Position numbers and translations under genes: made by a program
NCBI GenBank assembly: GCA_965205385.1
Contig: CBDBGS010000008.1
Coordinates: forward strand, 620,001-684,000
Direction of reading: 5' to 3'
Length of the DNA: 64,000 nt
Source: CATOSP01 sp965205385
GTDB taxonomy: Bacteria > Chloroflexota > Dehalococcoidia > Lucifugimonadales > UBA3495
Shown here: positions 17,798-25,547 of the stretch, one piece after another
Numbering within the stretch: position 1 is the stretch's first letter
Layout of the letters: each line of letters begins with the position of its first letter
The notes under the pieces: generated by a model
Seen by the model: the letters and a program-made list of their open reading frames with translations, nothing else
The model's database searches: none
What the model was told of the DNA's origin: nothing

Positions 17798-18595
17798 ATG
17801 CCGCAACTGACCTACCTGAGCATGGGATGGGGCGTCCAGTCCTTCACGCTGGCGGCGATGTACGCTCTGGGCGAACTGCCGCCCATCGACCTGGCCATCC
17901 ACGCCGACACCGGCCACGAGGCCCAGGGGACCTACGATCACGCCCGGAAGTGGACCCCCTGGCTGGAGGAGCGGGGCCTCCCGGTGGTCACAGTCCAGCC
18001 CCCCAACAACAGCGTACTCCGAAGCGACTGGAGCGACTCGGTCATGGTCCCCGCCTTCACCACGTCCCGTGAGGACGGGAGCAGGGGCCAGATAAGACGC
18101 CAGCGCACCGGCGACTGGAAGATATCCCCCTCGCGCCGTTACGTGCGCTCCCTGTTGGGCCAGGGCCGGCCCGCCCCCGGCACGGTCCGTTGCGTCATGG
18201 GCATCAGCCTAGATGAATGGACCCGGATGCGGACGGCGGACGTGGCCTATATCGAGAACGTCTACCCGCTGGTCGATATGAGAATGACCCGGATGGACTG
18301 CATCACGTGGCTGGAGTCACACAGCCTGGACGTGCCGCCCAAGTCGGCCTGCACGTTCTGCCCATATCACAACCGGGCGTACTGGCAGACGCTGAAGCGC
18401 GGGGGAGGCTCCGACTGGAAGCGCGCGCTGGAGATAGACAAGACGATCAGGGAAGGCCGGAGCCGGCAGGGCTTCGACCTGTACGTCCATCCCAGCAGAC
18501 TGCCGTTGGAGGAGGCGGTACGGATACCCGAGGACATGGGAGCGCAGCAGCTGGAGCTGGAAATGCCCTGCGACGGCGGAGTGTGCTTCGTGTGA
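17798..18595 (+). CDS. PAPS-reductase-like (ATP pyrophosphatase) protein
   Basis: 265 residues. PP-loop SMGWGVQSF near the start, then IHADTGHE, as in phosphoadenosine-phosphosulphate reductase relatives found on phages and plasmids. CTFCPYHN gives a CxxC pair, absent from true sulphate reducers. Such stand-alone proteins may act in nucleic-acid modification rather than sulphur assimilation. Function inferred from fold only. Confidence 0.75.
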   Translation: MPQLTYLSMGWGVQSFTLAAMYALGELPPIDLAIHADTGHEAQGTYDHARKWTPWLEERGLPVVTVQPPNNSVLRSDWSDSVMVPAFTTSREDGSRGQIRRQRTGDWKISPSRRYVRSLLGQGRPAPGTVRCVMGISLDEWTRMRTADVAYIENVYPLVDMRMTRMDCITWLESHSLDVPPKSACTFCPYHNRAYWQTLKRGGGSDWKRALEIDKTIREGRSRQGFDLYVHPSRLPLEEAVRIPEDMGAQQLELEMPCDGGVCFV

Positions 18596-18618
18596 CTATG
18601 ACAGAGAGGAAAAGAGGA

Positions 18619-19017
18619 ATGCCGCAGAAAGCAAAATTCATAATCGAACTGGACCTGGAGACCCTGAGCGAGATGGCGGACATATTCAAGAGGCTGGACA
18701 TCGAGTTCGATGCCGTGGAGAACATGGTCTGCCTCCCCCAGGACGGCATTGGGGGGAACATCCTCACCGGGGCCGGCATGGACGAGGTCATCGCCAACGC
18801 CAATGGCCACCTTGCGGATACCAGGGACAGCCGGAGGCTCCGGGAGGGATTCGGGCGAATGCCCCCGGAGACCCGGCGAGCCCTCATGGAACTCCTAACC
18901 CCCAGGGCCCGCCGGCACGATGGAAAGGTGTTGAACGAGATCGATCCCGGGGTATTCCATGCCCAGACCTGGGAGACCTTCCAACAGCAGCACCCGGAAG
19001 CGGTGAGAAAGGCATGA
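18619..19017 (+). CDS. Hypothetical protein, paralogue of the 16501 gene
   Basis: 132 residues. ATG 18619 is chosen over 18598 because the AGAGGAAAAGAGGA site lies directly upstream. Shares the DLET...FD.VENMV..P.DG pattern and C-terminal TWE.FQQ(Q)HPEAV with the 16501 protein. Overlaps the Fic gene by ATGA, so the two are coupled; a role as a Fic partner is possible but unproved. Confidence 0.65.
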   Translation: MPQKAKFIIELDLETLSEMADIFKRLDIEFDAVENMVCLPQDGIGGNILTGAGMDEVIANANGHLADTRDSRRLREGFGRMPPETRRALMELLTPRARRHDGKVLNEIDPGVFHAQTWETFQQQHPEAVRKA

Positions 19018-19715
19018 ACGCACGAGATCAATTTCTTCACCCGCCCCCCGAGGGAACAATCGTCCCGGCGGAACTTCAGGACCTGGTCGAGACCGCCGCC
19101 AGGGAGATGGAGCAGGCCTTCCCGCCCAGCATCACAGCCGAAAGCCGGGACCAACTGCTACGCACCGAGGCCGTCCACTCGGCGGCCATCGAGGACGAGT
19201 CCCACCCGGATAGGGTGGCGCGGCACCACCGGGCGCTGTCGAAGTTCCTGGACAGGCCCCTCAGCCCGGCGTCCCTGCTCGAAATGCACCGGAGCATGAT
19301 GAGAGGACAGCCCCATGCGGAACCGGGGAGATACCGCAGCCAGAGGATCATCGTCGGGGGGCACGAGCCCCCGTGGCCGGAGCTGGTTGCTCCCCTGATG
19401 GATGAACTCTTCGCATTTCTGGAGAGAGAGGGGAAGAGCCCGCAGAACCGGGTGGCCCTGGCGACCTGGGCCCACGTGGAATTCGAGACCGTCCATCCAT
19501 TCAGCGACGGCAACGGGAGGACGGGCCGCGCCCTCATCACCCACCTGCTGGGGGCCCCCCTGCCCCTCAGCCGGTTCATCTTCGCCGAGAGGCAGATGTA
19601 CTACCGGCTCTTCCAGCTATCCGACTGGGCCAGATGGCTGGGGTGGACGGCGGGCGGAGTCATCCTGGAAGCCCGGCTCAGGCTGGGAGATGAAAGAGGA
19701 ACGCAGAGTCCCTGA
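19014..19715 (+). CDS. Fic-family protein
   Basis: 233 residues. Contains HPFSDGNGRTGR, the full catalytic motif HPFx(D/E)GNGRxxR, so the enzyme should transfer AMP or a related group to a target hydroxyl. An N-terminal HSAAIED resembles the inhibitory (S/T)xxxE(G/N) helix, with the regulating Glu present. Coupled by ATGA to the preceding small gene. Targets unknown; Fic proteins often act as toxins. Confidence 0.92.
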   Translation: MNARDQFLHPPPEGTIVPAELQDLVETAAREMEQAFPPSITAESRDQLLRTEAVHSAAIEDESHPDRVARHHRALSKFLDRPLSPASLLEMHRSMMRGQPHAEPGRYRSQRIIVGGHEPPWPELVAPLMDELFAFLEREGKSPQNRVALATWAHVEFETVHPFSDGNGRTGRALITHLLGAPLPLSRFIFAERQMYYRLFQLSDWARWLGWTAGGVILEARLRLGDERGTQSP

Positions 19716-19822
19716 CTAGGGCGGGCCCCCCGCTGTTAAAGTCCGGGCCGACCTCCAGAAACGGATGAAATAAGCCGCCGGAGGCAGGCAGGACCGAGTT
19801 TTCCAAGGAGGGTTATATCCCG

Positions 19823-20470
19823 ATGCCGCAACGAGAGGCCATTATGAACAGCGCCCGGGAAGGAATAAAAACCGGATGCCAATGCGGACGATGCTCCTGC
19901 ATGAGACTGAGCCAGCCCCGGACACCGATGACGATGGCCGAGTCCTGGCTGGTCCAGAGAGCATGGCCGGAATACCACCAAGACGACGGGCCCAGGATGA
20001 AATTCATCCGGACCTTCGGAATTGCCATCCTCACCGGCGCGGCGATCCGGCTCATCCGGGAATACAGCCCCATCCTTGAGGTGGGCGCGGGCACCGGCTA
20101 CTGGACAATGGAATTGGCACAGACTGGGGTCGACATCCTGGCGACCGATCCCACCCCTGGAATGTACTTCGAGGGCTCGTCCCTCTGGACGAATGTGGAG
20201 ATGATCAACGGGCCGGAAGCCCTGGAGAAACACACCGGGCGGAACCTGCTGCTATGCTGGCCCGACAGGGAGAGATGGCCATCCGAAGTGGTGTCGGAAT
20301 TCACCGGCAAGCATATCATCTACGTGGGAGAACCACGCGATGGCTGCACCGGCAACAACCGGATGTTCGACATTCTGGACGAGAGATATGAACTGGAAAC
20401 GAGGTTGGAAATACCCCGGTTCCAGAAGATACACGACCAGCTGGAAATATGGCGGAGAATGGAGGAATGA
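19823..20470 (+). CDS. Class I SAM-dependent methyltransferase-like protein
   Basis: 215 residues. ILEVGAGTGYWTMEL is motif I for SAM binding, followed by DILATDP. The N-terminus has a small CQCGRCSC cluster. The C-terminal half lacks a clear NPPY-type motif, so the substrate is not predictable. AAGGAGG site before ATG. Confidence 0.75.
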   Translation: MPQREAIMNSAREGIKTGCQCGRCSCMRLSQPRTPMTMAESWLVQRAWPEYHQDDGPRMKFIRTFGIAILTGAAIRLIREYSPILEVGAGTGYWTMELAQTGVDILATDPTPGMYFEGSSLWTNVEMINGPEALEKHTGRNLLLCWPDRERWPSEVVSEFTGKHIIYVGEPRDGCTGNNRMFDILDERYELETRLEIPRFQKIHDQLEIWRRMEE

Positions 20471-20622
20471 TTCCGGGCAGGATGATCAAGAAGCACATGA
20501 ATCATCTGGAGGAAGCGGAGCTGGACCGGCCGTTGGTCAGCCTCCACCATGCCCATTGGGAAATCCACCTCCAAGCCCTATCCAGGGAGAAGTCGGAACG
20601 ATGCACATACCAGTCTGGATAA
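20467..20622 (+). CDS. Small protein, 51 aa
   Basis: Starts with an ATGA overlap on the methyltransferase stop and runs to TAA, overlapping the next ATG. Helical, Met- and His-rich (MIKKHMNHLEEAEL). Supported only by position and coupling. Confidence 0.4.
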   Translation: MIPGRMIKKHMNHLEEAELDRPLVSLHHAHWEIHLQALSREKSERCTYQSG

Positions 20623-20987
20623 TCACCCCGGTTACCGATGCGCACGAGCTGGGGAAAGCCTTCCGGAAGGCGGAGGAACTCGCCGGCATGTTCAGCGAGG
20701 GCAACTTCAAAATGGACGACCGGAACGAAGGCGTCATGCCTCCACTCAGGAACGACTGGCGCAAGACCGGCGGACGGTGGAACGAAGAAGTGGACCCCGT
20801 ACCCGGGAACAACTGGGCCTTCGGGAAGGACGCGGCCAGCAGGCCAGACCATCTGATGCCCAGGGCGGTGATCACGCCGGAGGGGTACGCCGCGTTGCGA
20901 AACGGGCCGGACGAGACCGAGGAGATCCGGAGGGCCCTGCTTCACTGGCCGGGCAACATCGTGATCGCCCAGGACTGGCACTACTGA
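20601..20987 (+). CDS. Hypothetical protein, 128 aa
   Basis: ATG with a GGGAGA site. The N-terminus is hydrophobic (MHIPVWIITPVTDAHELG), followed by an acidic helical part and a C-terminal GNIVIAQDWHY. No family recognised. Confidence 0.62.
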   Translation: MHIPVWIITPVTDAHELGKAFRKAEELAGMFSEGNFKMDDRNEGVMPPLRNDWRKTGGRWNEEVDPVPGNNWAFGKDAASRPDHLMPRAVITPEGYAALRNGPDETEEIRRALLHWPGNIVIAQDWHY

Positions 20988-21040
20988 CCGAGGGATGGAC
21001 CCGGCGCCCCCGCACACCGGCCGGGTCAGGGATAGGAAAC

Positions 21041-21196
21041 ATGGAAACAGGATGGAAAGCCGCCCGCAGGGCCCGGCGTCCCCACACCCGCCGCAAACTG
21101 GGGGAGAAACCCCCAACAACCAGGATCAGCAGGAAGCGGAAGAGGGCGATGAAAGACATCAGCTCCGCCCTCCGGATGAAGGGACTCCTGCCCTGA
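21041..21196 (+). CDS. Small highly basic protein, 51 aa
   Basis: Arg/Lys-rich (RRARRPHTRRKLG, RKRKRAMKDI), likely nucleic-acid binding. ATG with a weak AGGA site. Supported by codon pattern and by fitting the gap. Confidence 0.4.
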   Translation: METGWKAARRARRPHTRRKLGEKPPTTRISRKRKRAMKDISSALRMKGLLP

Positions 21197-21247
21197 CGGG
21201 AAGGGGTCCCGCGCCATGCTTCAGGATATCCAAAGCAAGGAAGAGCG

Positions 21248-21661
21248 ATGAAGACCGACGTCGAAACCCGCGCCACCGCGCTGGCCGAGGAGTTCAAGGC
21301 CCTCGACCACCAACTGTCGCCCCAATCCCTGGAGAGGTTCCAGAGGAACGACCGGGCCTGGCCGGTGGAGCTGTGGATGAAGGTCAGAGACGAGAAGGGC
21401 AGCCACCAGCTGGAGATGATACAGCTCTACGCCGACCCCTGCGACCCCCGACCGGGAAGCGGACCACTGGAAAGGGAATGGCGGGAACGGGACGGAGGCA
21501 TCCGGCACGGCTACATCAGGACCGTCAAGGAGTGCCCGGAACGGATCATAGCCGGCTGTCTCATGACAACGGAGATCGAACGCTCAATCGTGGCCTGGTG
21601 GGAGATGGACAACGGCGCCGAGCGGGGATACCTAGAACGGGGATACCCAGAACGGGGATAG
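21248..21661 (+). CDS. Hypothetical protein ending in ERGY repeats
   Basis: 137 residues. The body resembles a compact helical/beta protein (AWPVELWMKVRDEKG). The extreme C-terminus is a short repeat (ERGYLERGYPERG) made by a 15-bp DNA repeat. Unknown function. Confidence 0.6.
   Translation: MKTDVETRATALAEEFKALDHQLSPQSLERFQRNDRAWPVELWMKVRDEKGSHQLEMIQLYADPCDPRPGSGPLEREWRERDGGIRHGYIRTVKECPERIIAGCLMTTEIERSIVAWWEMDNGAERGYLERGYPERG
21619..21660 (+). repeat. 15-bp direct repeat, three copies
   Basis: Near-perfect copies of GAACGGGGATACCCA/T at the 3 prime end of a gene; the last copy runs into the stop codon. Copy number could vary and change the tail length. Confidence 0.65.
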
Positions 21662-21692
21662 CCCCGCCACCCTGGAGGGACAGGAGAGGAGC

Positions 21693-22367
21693 ATGATTTC
21701 AGAAGAACAGGAATGGCAACCCGCCCCGGACGTGGACATGGCGGATACCCATGACCTTCCCAAGGCAGACCCGGACCCCTGGGAAGGCGGGAGCATCGAG
21801 AACGAGGGACGGGAGTCATCTCAACATGACGTAGATGAGTCTGGGGCCAGTGGGTATGAGGCCGGCGAGTCTGAGGCCGGTGAGTCTGAGGCCGGTGACG
21901 CCGGGGCGGACGATCCCCAGCCCGGCGAAACCGTGGACAAAGAGCGGGAAAACGGCAACGCCGGGGAGGAAGAAACGGACGGGGAAGGTGCGGACGGGGA
22001 AGAGGCGGAACCGGCTGAGATGAAGGTGGTCCTGCACGTCAGGAACGGACGGGCGAACGCGGGAGTCTGGCGGCCGGGGGCCGACCCCCACCTGGAGGTC
22101 TTCCTCGAAACCGACCCGGACGTGCTCCTGAGCGAGCTGCCCGGGCTGATCGAGAGGGCCGAGGCCCGCTGGGCAGAGAACCCGATGAGGCCCAAGCACA
22201 GCCCGCCGAAGCCGAAGAAACAGAGCAAAAAGGTCAACAAGCAGACGCCCAAGAAATCATCCGGGCAGCCATCCGGGCAGCCATCCGGGCAGCCATCCGG
22301 GCAGCTTCCATCCGCAGACCAACCCGGAAACGGGCAGGAACAGACCGGCATGGCCCGCCTGTTCTGA
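21693..22367 (+). CDS. Hypothetical acidic-basic protein with SGQP repeats
   Basis: 224 residues. N-terminal 110 residues are strongly acidic and disordered; a folded middle has MKVVLHVRNGRANAGVW and a following helix; the C-terminal part is lysine-rich, then four PSGQ units, and ends with EQTGMARLF, resembling a clamp-binding peptide. No family recognised; I considered PRTRC protein E but saw no support. Confidence 0.6.
   Translation: MISEEQEWQPAPDVDMADTHDLPKADPDPWEGGSIENEGRESSQHDVDESGASGYEAGESEAGESEAGDAGADDPQPGETVDKERENGNAGEEETDGEGADGEEAEPAEMKVVLHVRNGRANAGVWRPGADPHLEVFLETDPDVLLSELPGLIERAEARWAENPMRPKHSPPKPKKQSKKVNKQTPKKSSGQPSGQPSGQPSGQLPSADQPGNGQEQTGMARLF
22257..22305 (+). repeat. 12-bp tandem repeat, four copies
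   Basis: CCATCCGGGCAG-type units encode PSGQ repeats in the C-terminal linker of the preceding gene. Likely length-variable. Confidence 0.75.
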
Positions 22368-22436
22368 CAAACGGGCGATTTTTCCAACCCCGGTAGGGAA
22401 ACCACAGCCAGGAAGAACCAGGAAAAGGGACCCAGA

Positions 22437-22480
22437 AACAGGGGCAGGCAACGGCGGGAGAGGCCGGGCCTGCCCCTGTT
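22437..22480 (+). terminator. GC hairpin between 22367 and 22538 genes
   Basis: 13-bp stem AACAGGGGCAGGC / GCCTGCCCCTGTT with an 18-base loop. No T-run. Member of the recurring hairpin group. Confidence 0.5.
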
Positions 22481-22537
22481 GCCGTCCAAGGCCGGACGGA
22501 GCGGAAGGGTCAGAATGACAACCAGAAGGAGATAACC

Positions 22538-22675
22538 ATGCCCAAAAACGCGCCAATCCAAGAGAAGAACAAAGGGAAACATATAGACCCGGGGGTACGA
22601 CACCCAGAGGGATGCCCCATCGACGTTCACCAGGGCTACGGCTGTGCCTGCAACCCGATGCCGGCGAAACGTTAG
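22538..22675 (+). CDS. Small protein with C-terminal CxC, 45 aa
   Basis: Very good AAGGAGAT site before ATG. Contains ECPID-like spacing (GCPIDVHQGYGCACNP), three cysteines that may bind metal. Confidence 0.5.
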   Translation: MPKNAPIQEKNKGKHIDPGVRHPEGCPIDVHQGYGCACNPMPAKR

Positions 22676-22727
22676 ACATTCCCCAAAACCGCGGGACGGT
22701 AAAAAAGAACCCGACAAGGGACGGCAA

Positions 22728-23459
22728 ATGACTGCAACGCTCTTCAACGAGACAGGCGGGCAGAACGAGGCCGACGGACAGGATAAGACGGGGCCGGACC
22801 TCTGGACCGTCAGCGCCGGGGGGTTCAGCGTCACCGCCGACGCCTTCGCCGTGGAAGCCCCGGACAGCCCGGGACCCCCCCACAGAATATGGTTCCTGTC
22901 GATGATGGGGGCCCAGACCTCGCTGAAGGCGGTCTGGGCCTCCATGCTGAACATGCCCCCCAAACCGGCATACCTCACCCCCGGGGCCGACGGGCTGGCG
23001 CTGAACGAGAAGATGTACACGTGCCAGATCCCCACGATGAGCATCGGCACCTGGACCACCAGGATAACCCGGATGGCCAACGGGATGGGCTGGCACGCCA
23101 TGGCCTACAGCCGGATGGCCGAGTACGGGTTCCAGAAGGAGGACTTCCTCCTGGTGACCCGGCCGGGAGAGAACCCGGCGGAGCGGCACCACCGGTTCCT
23201 GGACCGGCGGGTCTCCCTGCCCCTGCACCACTCCTGGGCCGGCTGGCTCTGGGAACGGGGGCTGGAGAACGGCGAGATCAAACCCCTGGACTGCCTGGGC
23301 GTCGGCGCCTGGAAGTGCGTCCCCCAACCCCTGCAGCTGGAGCAGGACCTCTCACAGGCAGTGGCGGCGGGGACTCTGAGCCTCACCACCGGCGATGACC
23401 ACAGCGAGAATGCGGAGGCAGCCAACGATGAATCAGACCATGAATCAGACGACGGATAG
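22728..23459 (+). CDS. Hypothetical protein, 243 aa
   Basis: ATG with AAGGGA. Middle part contains many Met, Trp and Pro residues (IWFLSMMGAQTSLKAVWASM; RVSLPLHHSWAGWLW) and looks globular; the C-terminus is acidic. No motif recognised. Confidence 0.6.
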   Translation: MTATLFNETGGQNEADGQDKTGPDLWTVSAGGFSVTADAFAVEAPDSPGPPHRIWFLSMMGAQTSLKAVWASMLNMPPKPAYLTPGADGLALNEKMYTCQIPTMSIGTWTTRITRMANGMGWHAMAYSRMAEYGFQKEDFLLVTRPGENPAERHHRFLDRRVSLPLHHSWAGWLWERGLENGEIKPLDCLGVGAWKCVPQPLQLEQDLSQAVAAGTLSLTTGDDHSENAEAANDESDHESDDG

Positions 23460-23859
23460 GACGCTGAACCCGGTGAAACGGGGCAACAAGCGGCGCCGCG
23501 CCCGCAACTGGAACGCCTGGCAGCTCTTCTCCCCGGACGGCGCCAGGTGCAGATTTTGCGAGCATGACCACACCGTCCATTTGACCTCAGCCGGCGTGCC
23601 CCATTTCTACCGGCCCGCCACGGACGAGGAGCGGCGCGACCCCTTGGAGAAGTTCTACCGCCACGAGTTGGACGACGGCGCCACGGTACTGGTGAAACGC
23701 GTCACCGTCGCCAGCCGCGCCGAACTGCTCACCGCCTTCTGCAAGACCTGCGCCGAGGACAAGCAGACCGGCCAGGTGCTCTGCTACCAGAGGACGCTGG
23801 CCAAGGGCGAGGTGGTGGGCCTGAAGAACCTGAACGGAAACCACAGCGACGGCATGTAA
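23428..23859 (+). CDS. Hypothetical zinc-binding protein
   Basis: About 143 residues from ATG 23428 (GGAGG upstream, overlapping the previous gene). MNQTMNQTTDRT start, basic region, then CRFCEHDHTVHL and CKTC, likely one zinc site. Function unknown. Confidence 0.6.
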   Translation: MNQTMNQTTDRTLNPVKRGNKRRRARNWNAWQLFSPDGARCRFCEHDHTVHLTSAGVPHFYRPATDEERRDPLEKFYRHELDDGATVLVKRVTVASRAELLTAFCKTCAEDKQTGQVLCYQRTLAKGEVVGLKNLNGNHSDGM

Positions 23860-23863
23860 CACG

Positions 23864-24171
23864 ATGCCCGGGAAACAGACCCTGCACTTCCCATGCCCGT
23901 CATGCGGGGCGAAGTCGTCCAGCTGGAGGAGCAGGAGGAGGACATCCACGCCAGGGAGACATACCACTGCAACGAGCGCGGCGCGGCGGTGGTCCTCGTA
24001 GCTCTCAGCACGGAGATGCTGGCCAACCCCGCCAGCATCCGGTGGAACCGCCGCCTCTGCAAGGCCGGACCCTGCCGGTTGGCCCCGTCCACCGGCGCGG
24101 CCGGCGATTCGCCAGACACCTCCACCCGGCAACCAGACGAGGCAACCATCAATACGGAGGACCGAACATGA
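23864..24171 (+). pseudogene. Zinc-ribbon protein, probable one-base deletion
   Basis: Begins MPGKQTLHFPCPSCGAK, a zinc-ribbon start, then loses frame at 23914/23915. Adding one G there gives KVVQLEEQEEDIHARETYHCN, which would supply the second half of the ribbon; the last cysteine is RG rather than CG. The downstream frame is open to 24171. Sequencing error is possible. Confidence 0.5.
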
Positions 24172-25246
24172 GACTGGCCGGACTTGCCAAGGGGGGCTAC
24201 TACCCCACACCCCTGCGGTGCGTGGACCTGATGTCCGACTTCATCCGGATCACATCGCCCCCGGAGAGGGCGGAACACGAGACCATCCGCATCCTGGACC
24301 CATGCTGCGGGCCCGGCGACGCCTGCGAACGGCTCGCCGCCCGGCTATCCCAGAAGACCACGGCGGACATCAGGACCTTCGGCGTGGAGCTGGAACAGGA
24401 CCGGGCCCAGCAGGCCCGGGAGCAGATGGACCACACCCTCTCCTCAGACCTCTTCCAGACGATGATCGCCAACAACGCTTTTCACGTCCTTTTTTAAACC
24501 CGCCCTACGATCACGACCAGGAACAGAAGAGGGTGGAACAGGCATTCCTCGCGCATTGCACCAGGTACCTGGCCGAGAACGGGCTGCTCATCCTGATAGT
24601 GCCCCGGCACCGGCTGGCGGTGTCCGCGAGGTATCTCGCGGCGAATTACAGGAACCTGAACTGCTGGCGGTTTCCGGACCCGGAGTACGAGGACTTCGAT
24701 CAGGTCGCACTGATGGGGCACCGCCGGCCCCAGCCCGAGCCCAGCCCGGACTCTGAAGCCAGGGTCCTTGCTTGGGCCCACTGCCCCCTGGACCAGGTGG
24801 ACACGCTGGAGAAACCGGTGAGACTTCCGCCGATGTCCACTCCGTCAGGGGAACGGACCGACGTTCTCTTCACCGTGCGCACGGTGGACCCCGCGCGGGC
24901 CGCCGCGGAGGCCCAACGCTCCGGGCTGTGGATCAGCCAAACTATAAGGGACTCCCTCTGGCCGGAGAGCGACCGGAAGGTACAACCGCTCATGCCCCTG
25001 AGACGGGGCCACATGGCCATGCTGGTCGCCGCCGGGTTCCTGGACAACCTCTGCCTGGAGGCCGGCGAAAACCGGGTCCTGGTCAAGGGCCGGACCGTCA
25101 AGAGGATGGAAATGGTCAGCGCCACCGAGCACGAGGAGGTCTGGCAGGTCCGGATGTACACCACCATCCGGACCCTGGACCTGAACAGCGGCAAGATAGA
25201 GGACGTGCAGACCCGGGGAAAGCCCAAACGGGGAGAGGAAGAATGA
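24168..25246 (+). CDS. DUF6094 N6-adenine-type methyltransferase, frameshift at a T6 run
   Basis: The first frame (to 24497) has GYYPTPLRCVDLM and DPCCGPGDAC (SAM motif I), as in DUF6094 proteins of plasmids and ICEs. The second frame continues with LNPPYDHD (motif IV), LLILIVPRHRLA and a long C-terminal part. The join is at T24490-24495: a shift of -1 on CTT TTT TAA gives TTA AAC CCG, i.e. LNP, exactly where the family expects it. Adding one T would do the same. Possible programmed frameshift or indel. It lies just upstream of the helicase, a pairing I recall in other elements. Confidence 0.82.
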
Positions 25247-25278
25247 ACCGGCTGAGACGGCTCGACTGAAGGCAAAAG

Positions 25279-25530
25279 ATGAGATTCAGACCGGACTCGA
25301 TATACGGCCAGGACCCGGGCGACGCCTCCGTGGAACACGCCTACCTGAAGGTGCAGGAGGAGATACGGCTCGGCATCATGGACCTGCGGACCTATCCCAA
25401 CGAGGGGCCCCGGGAGAAGGAACGCTTTCTGGCCAAAGCCATGGCCCCCAGGAGCAGGACGCTGCGAATCCTGCTCATCATGGTCTTCGCCCTCTTCGGG
25501 GCGGGAAAAAGAGACGCGGCTCAACCCTGA
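25279..25530 (+). CDS. Small membrane protein, 83 aa
   Basis: Helical, with a single hydrophobic segment (LRILLIMVFALFGAG, about residues 61-75). Lies between the methyltransferase and helicase. Unknown role. Confidence 0.55.
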   Translation: MRFRPDSIYGQDPGDASVEHAYLKVQEEIRLGIMDLRTYPNEGPREKERFLAKAMAPRSRTLRILLIMVFALFGAGKRDAAQP

Positions 25531-25547
25531 GCCGGAGAGGAGCGAGA

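Noticed and set aside
21693..22367. Possible PRTRC protein E
   Set aside because: No recognisable motif; only acidic-basic layout.
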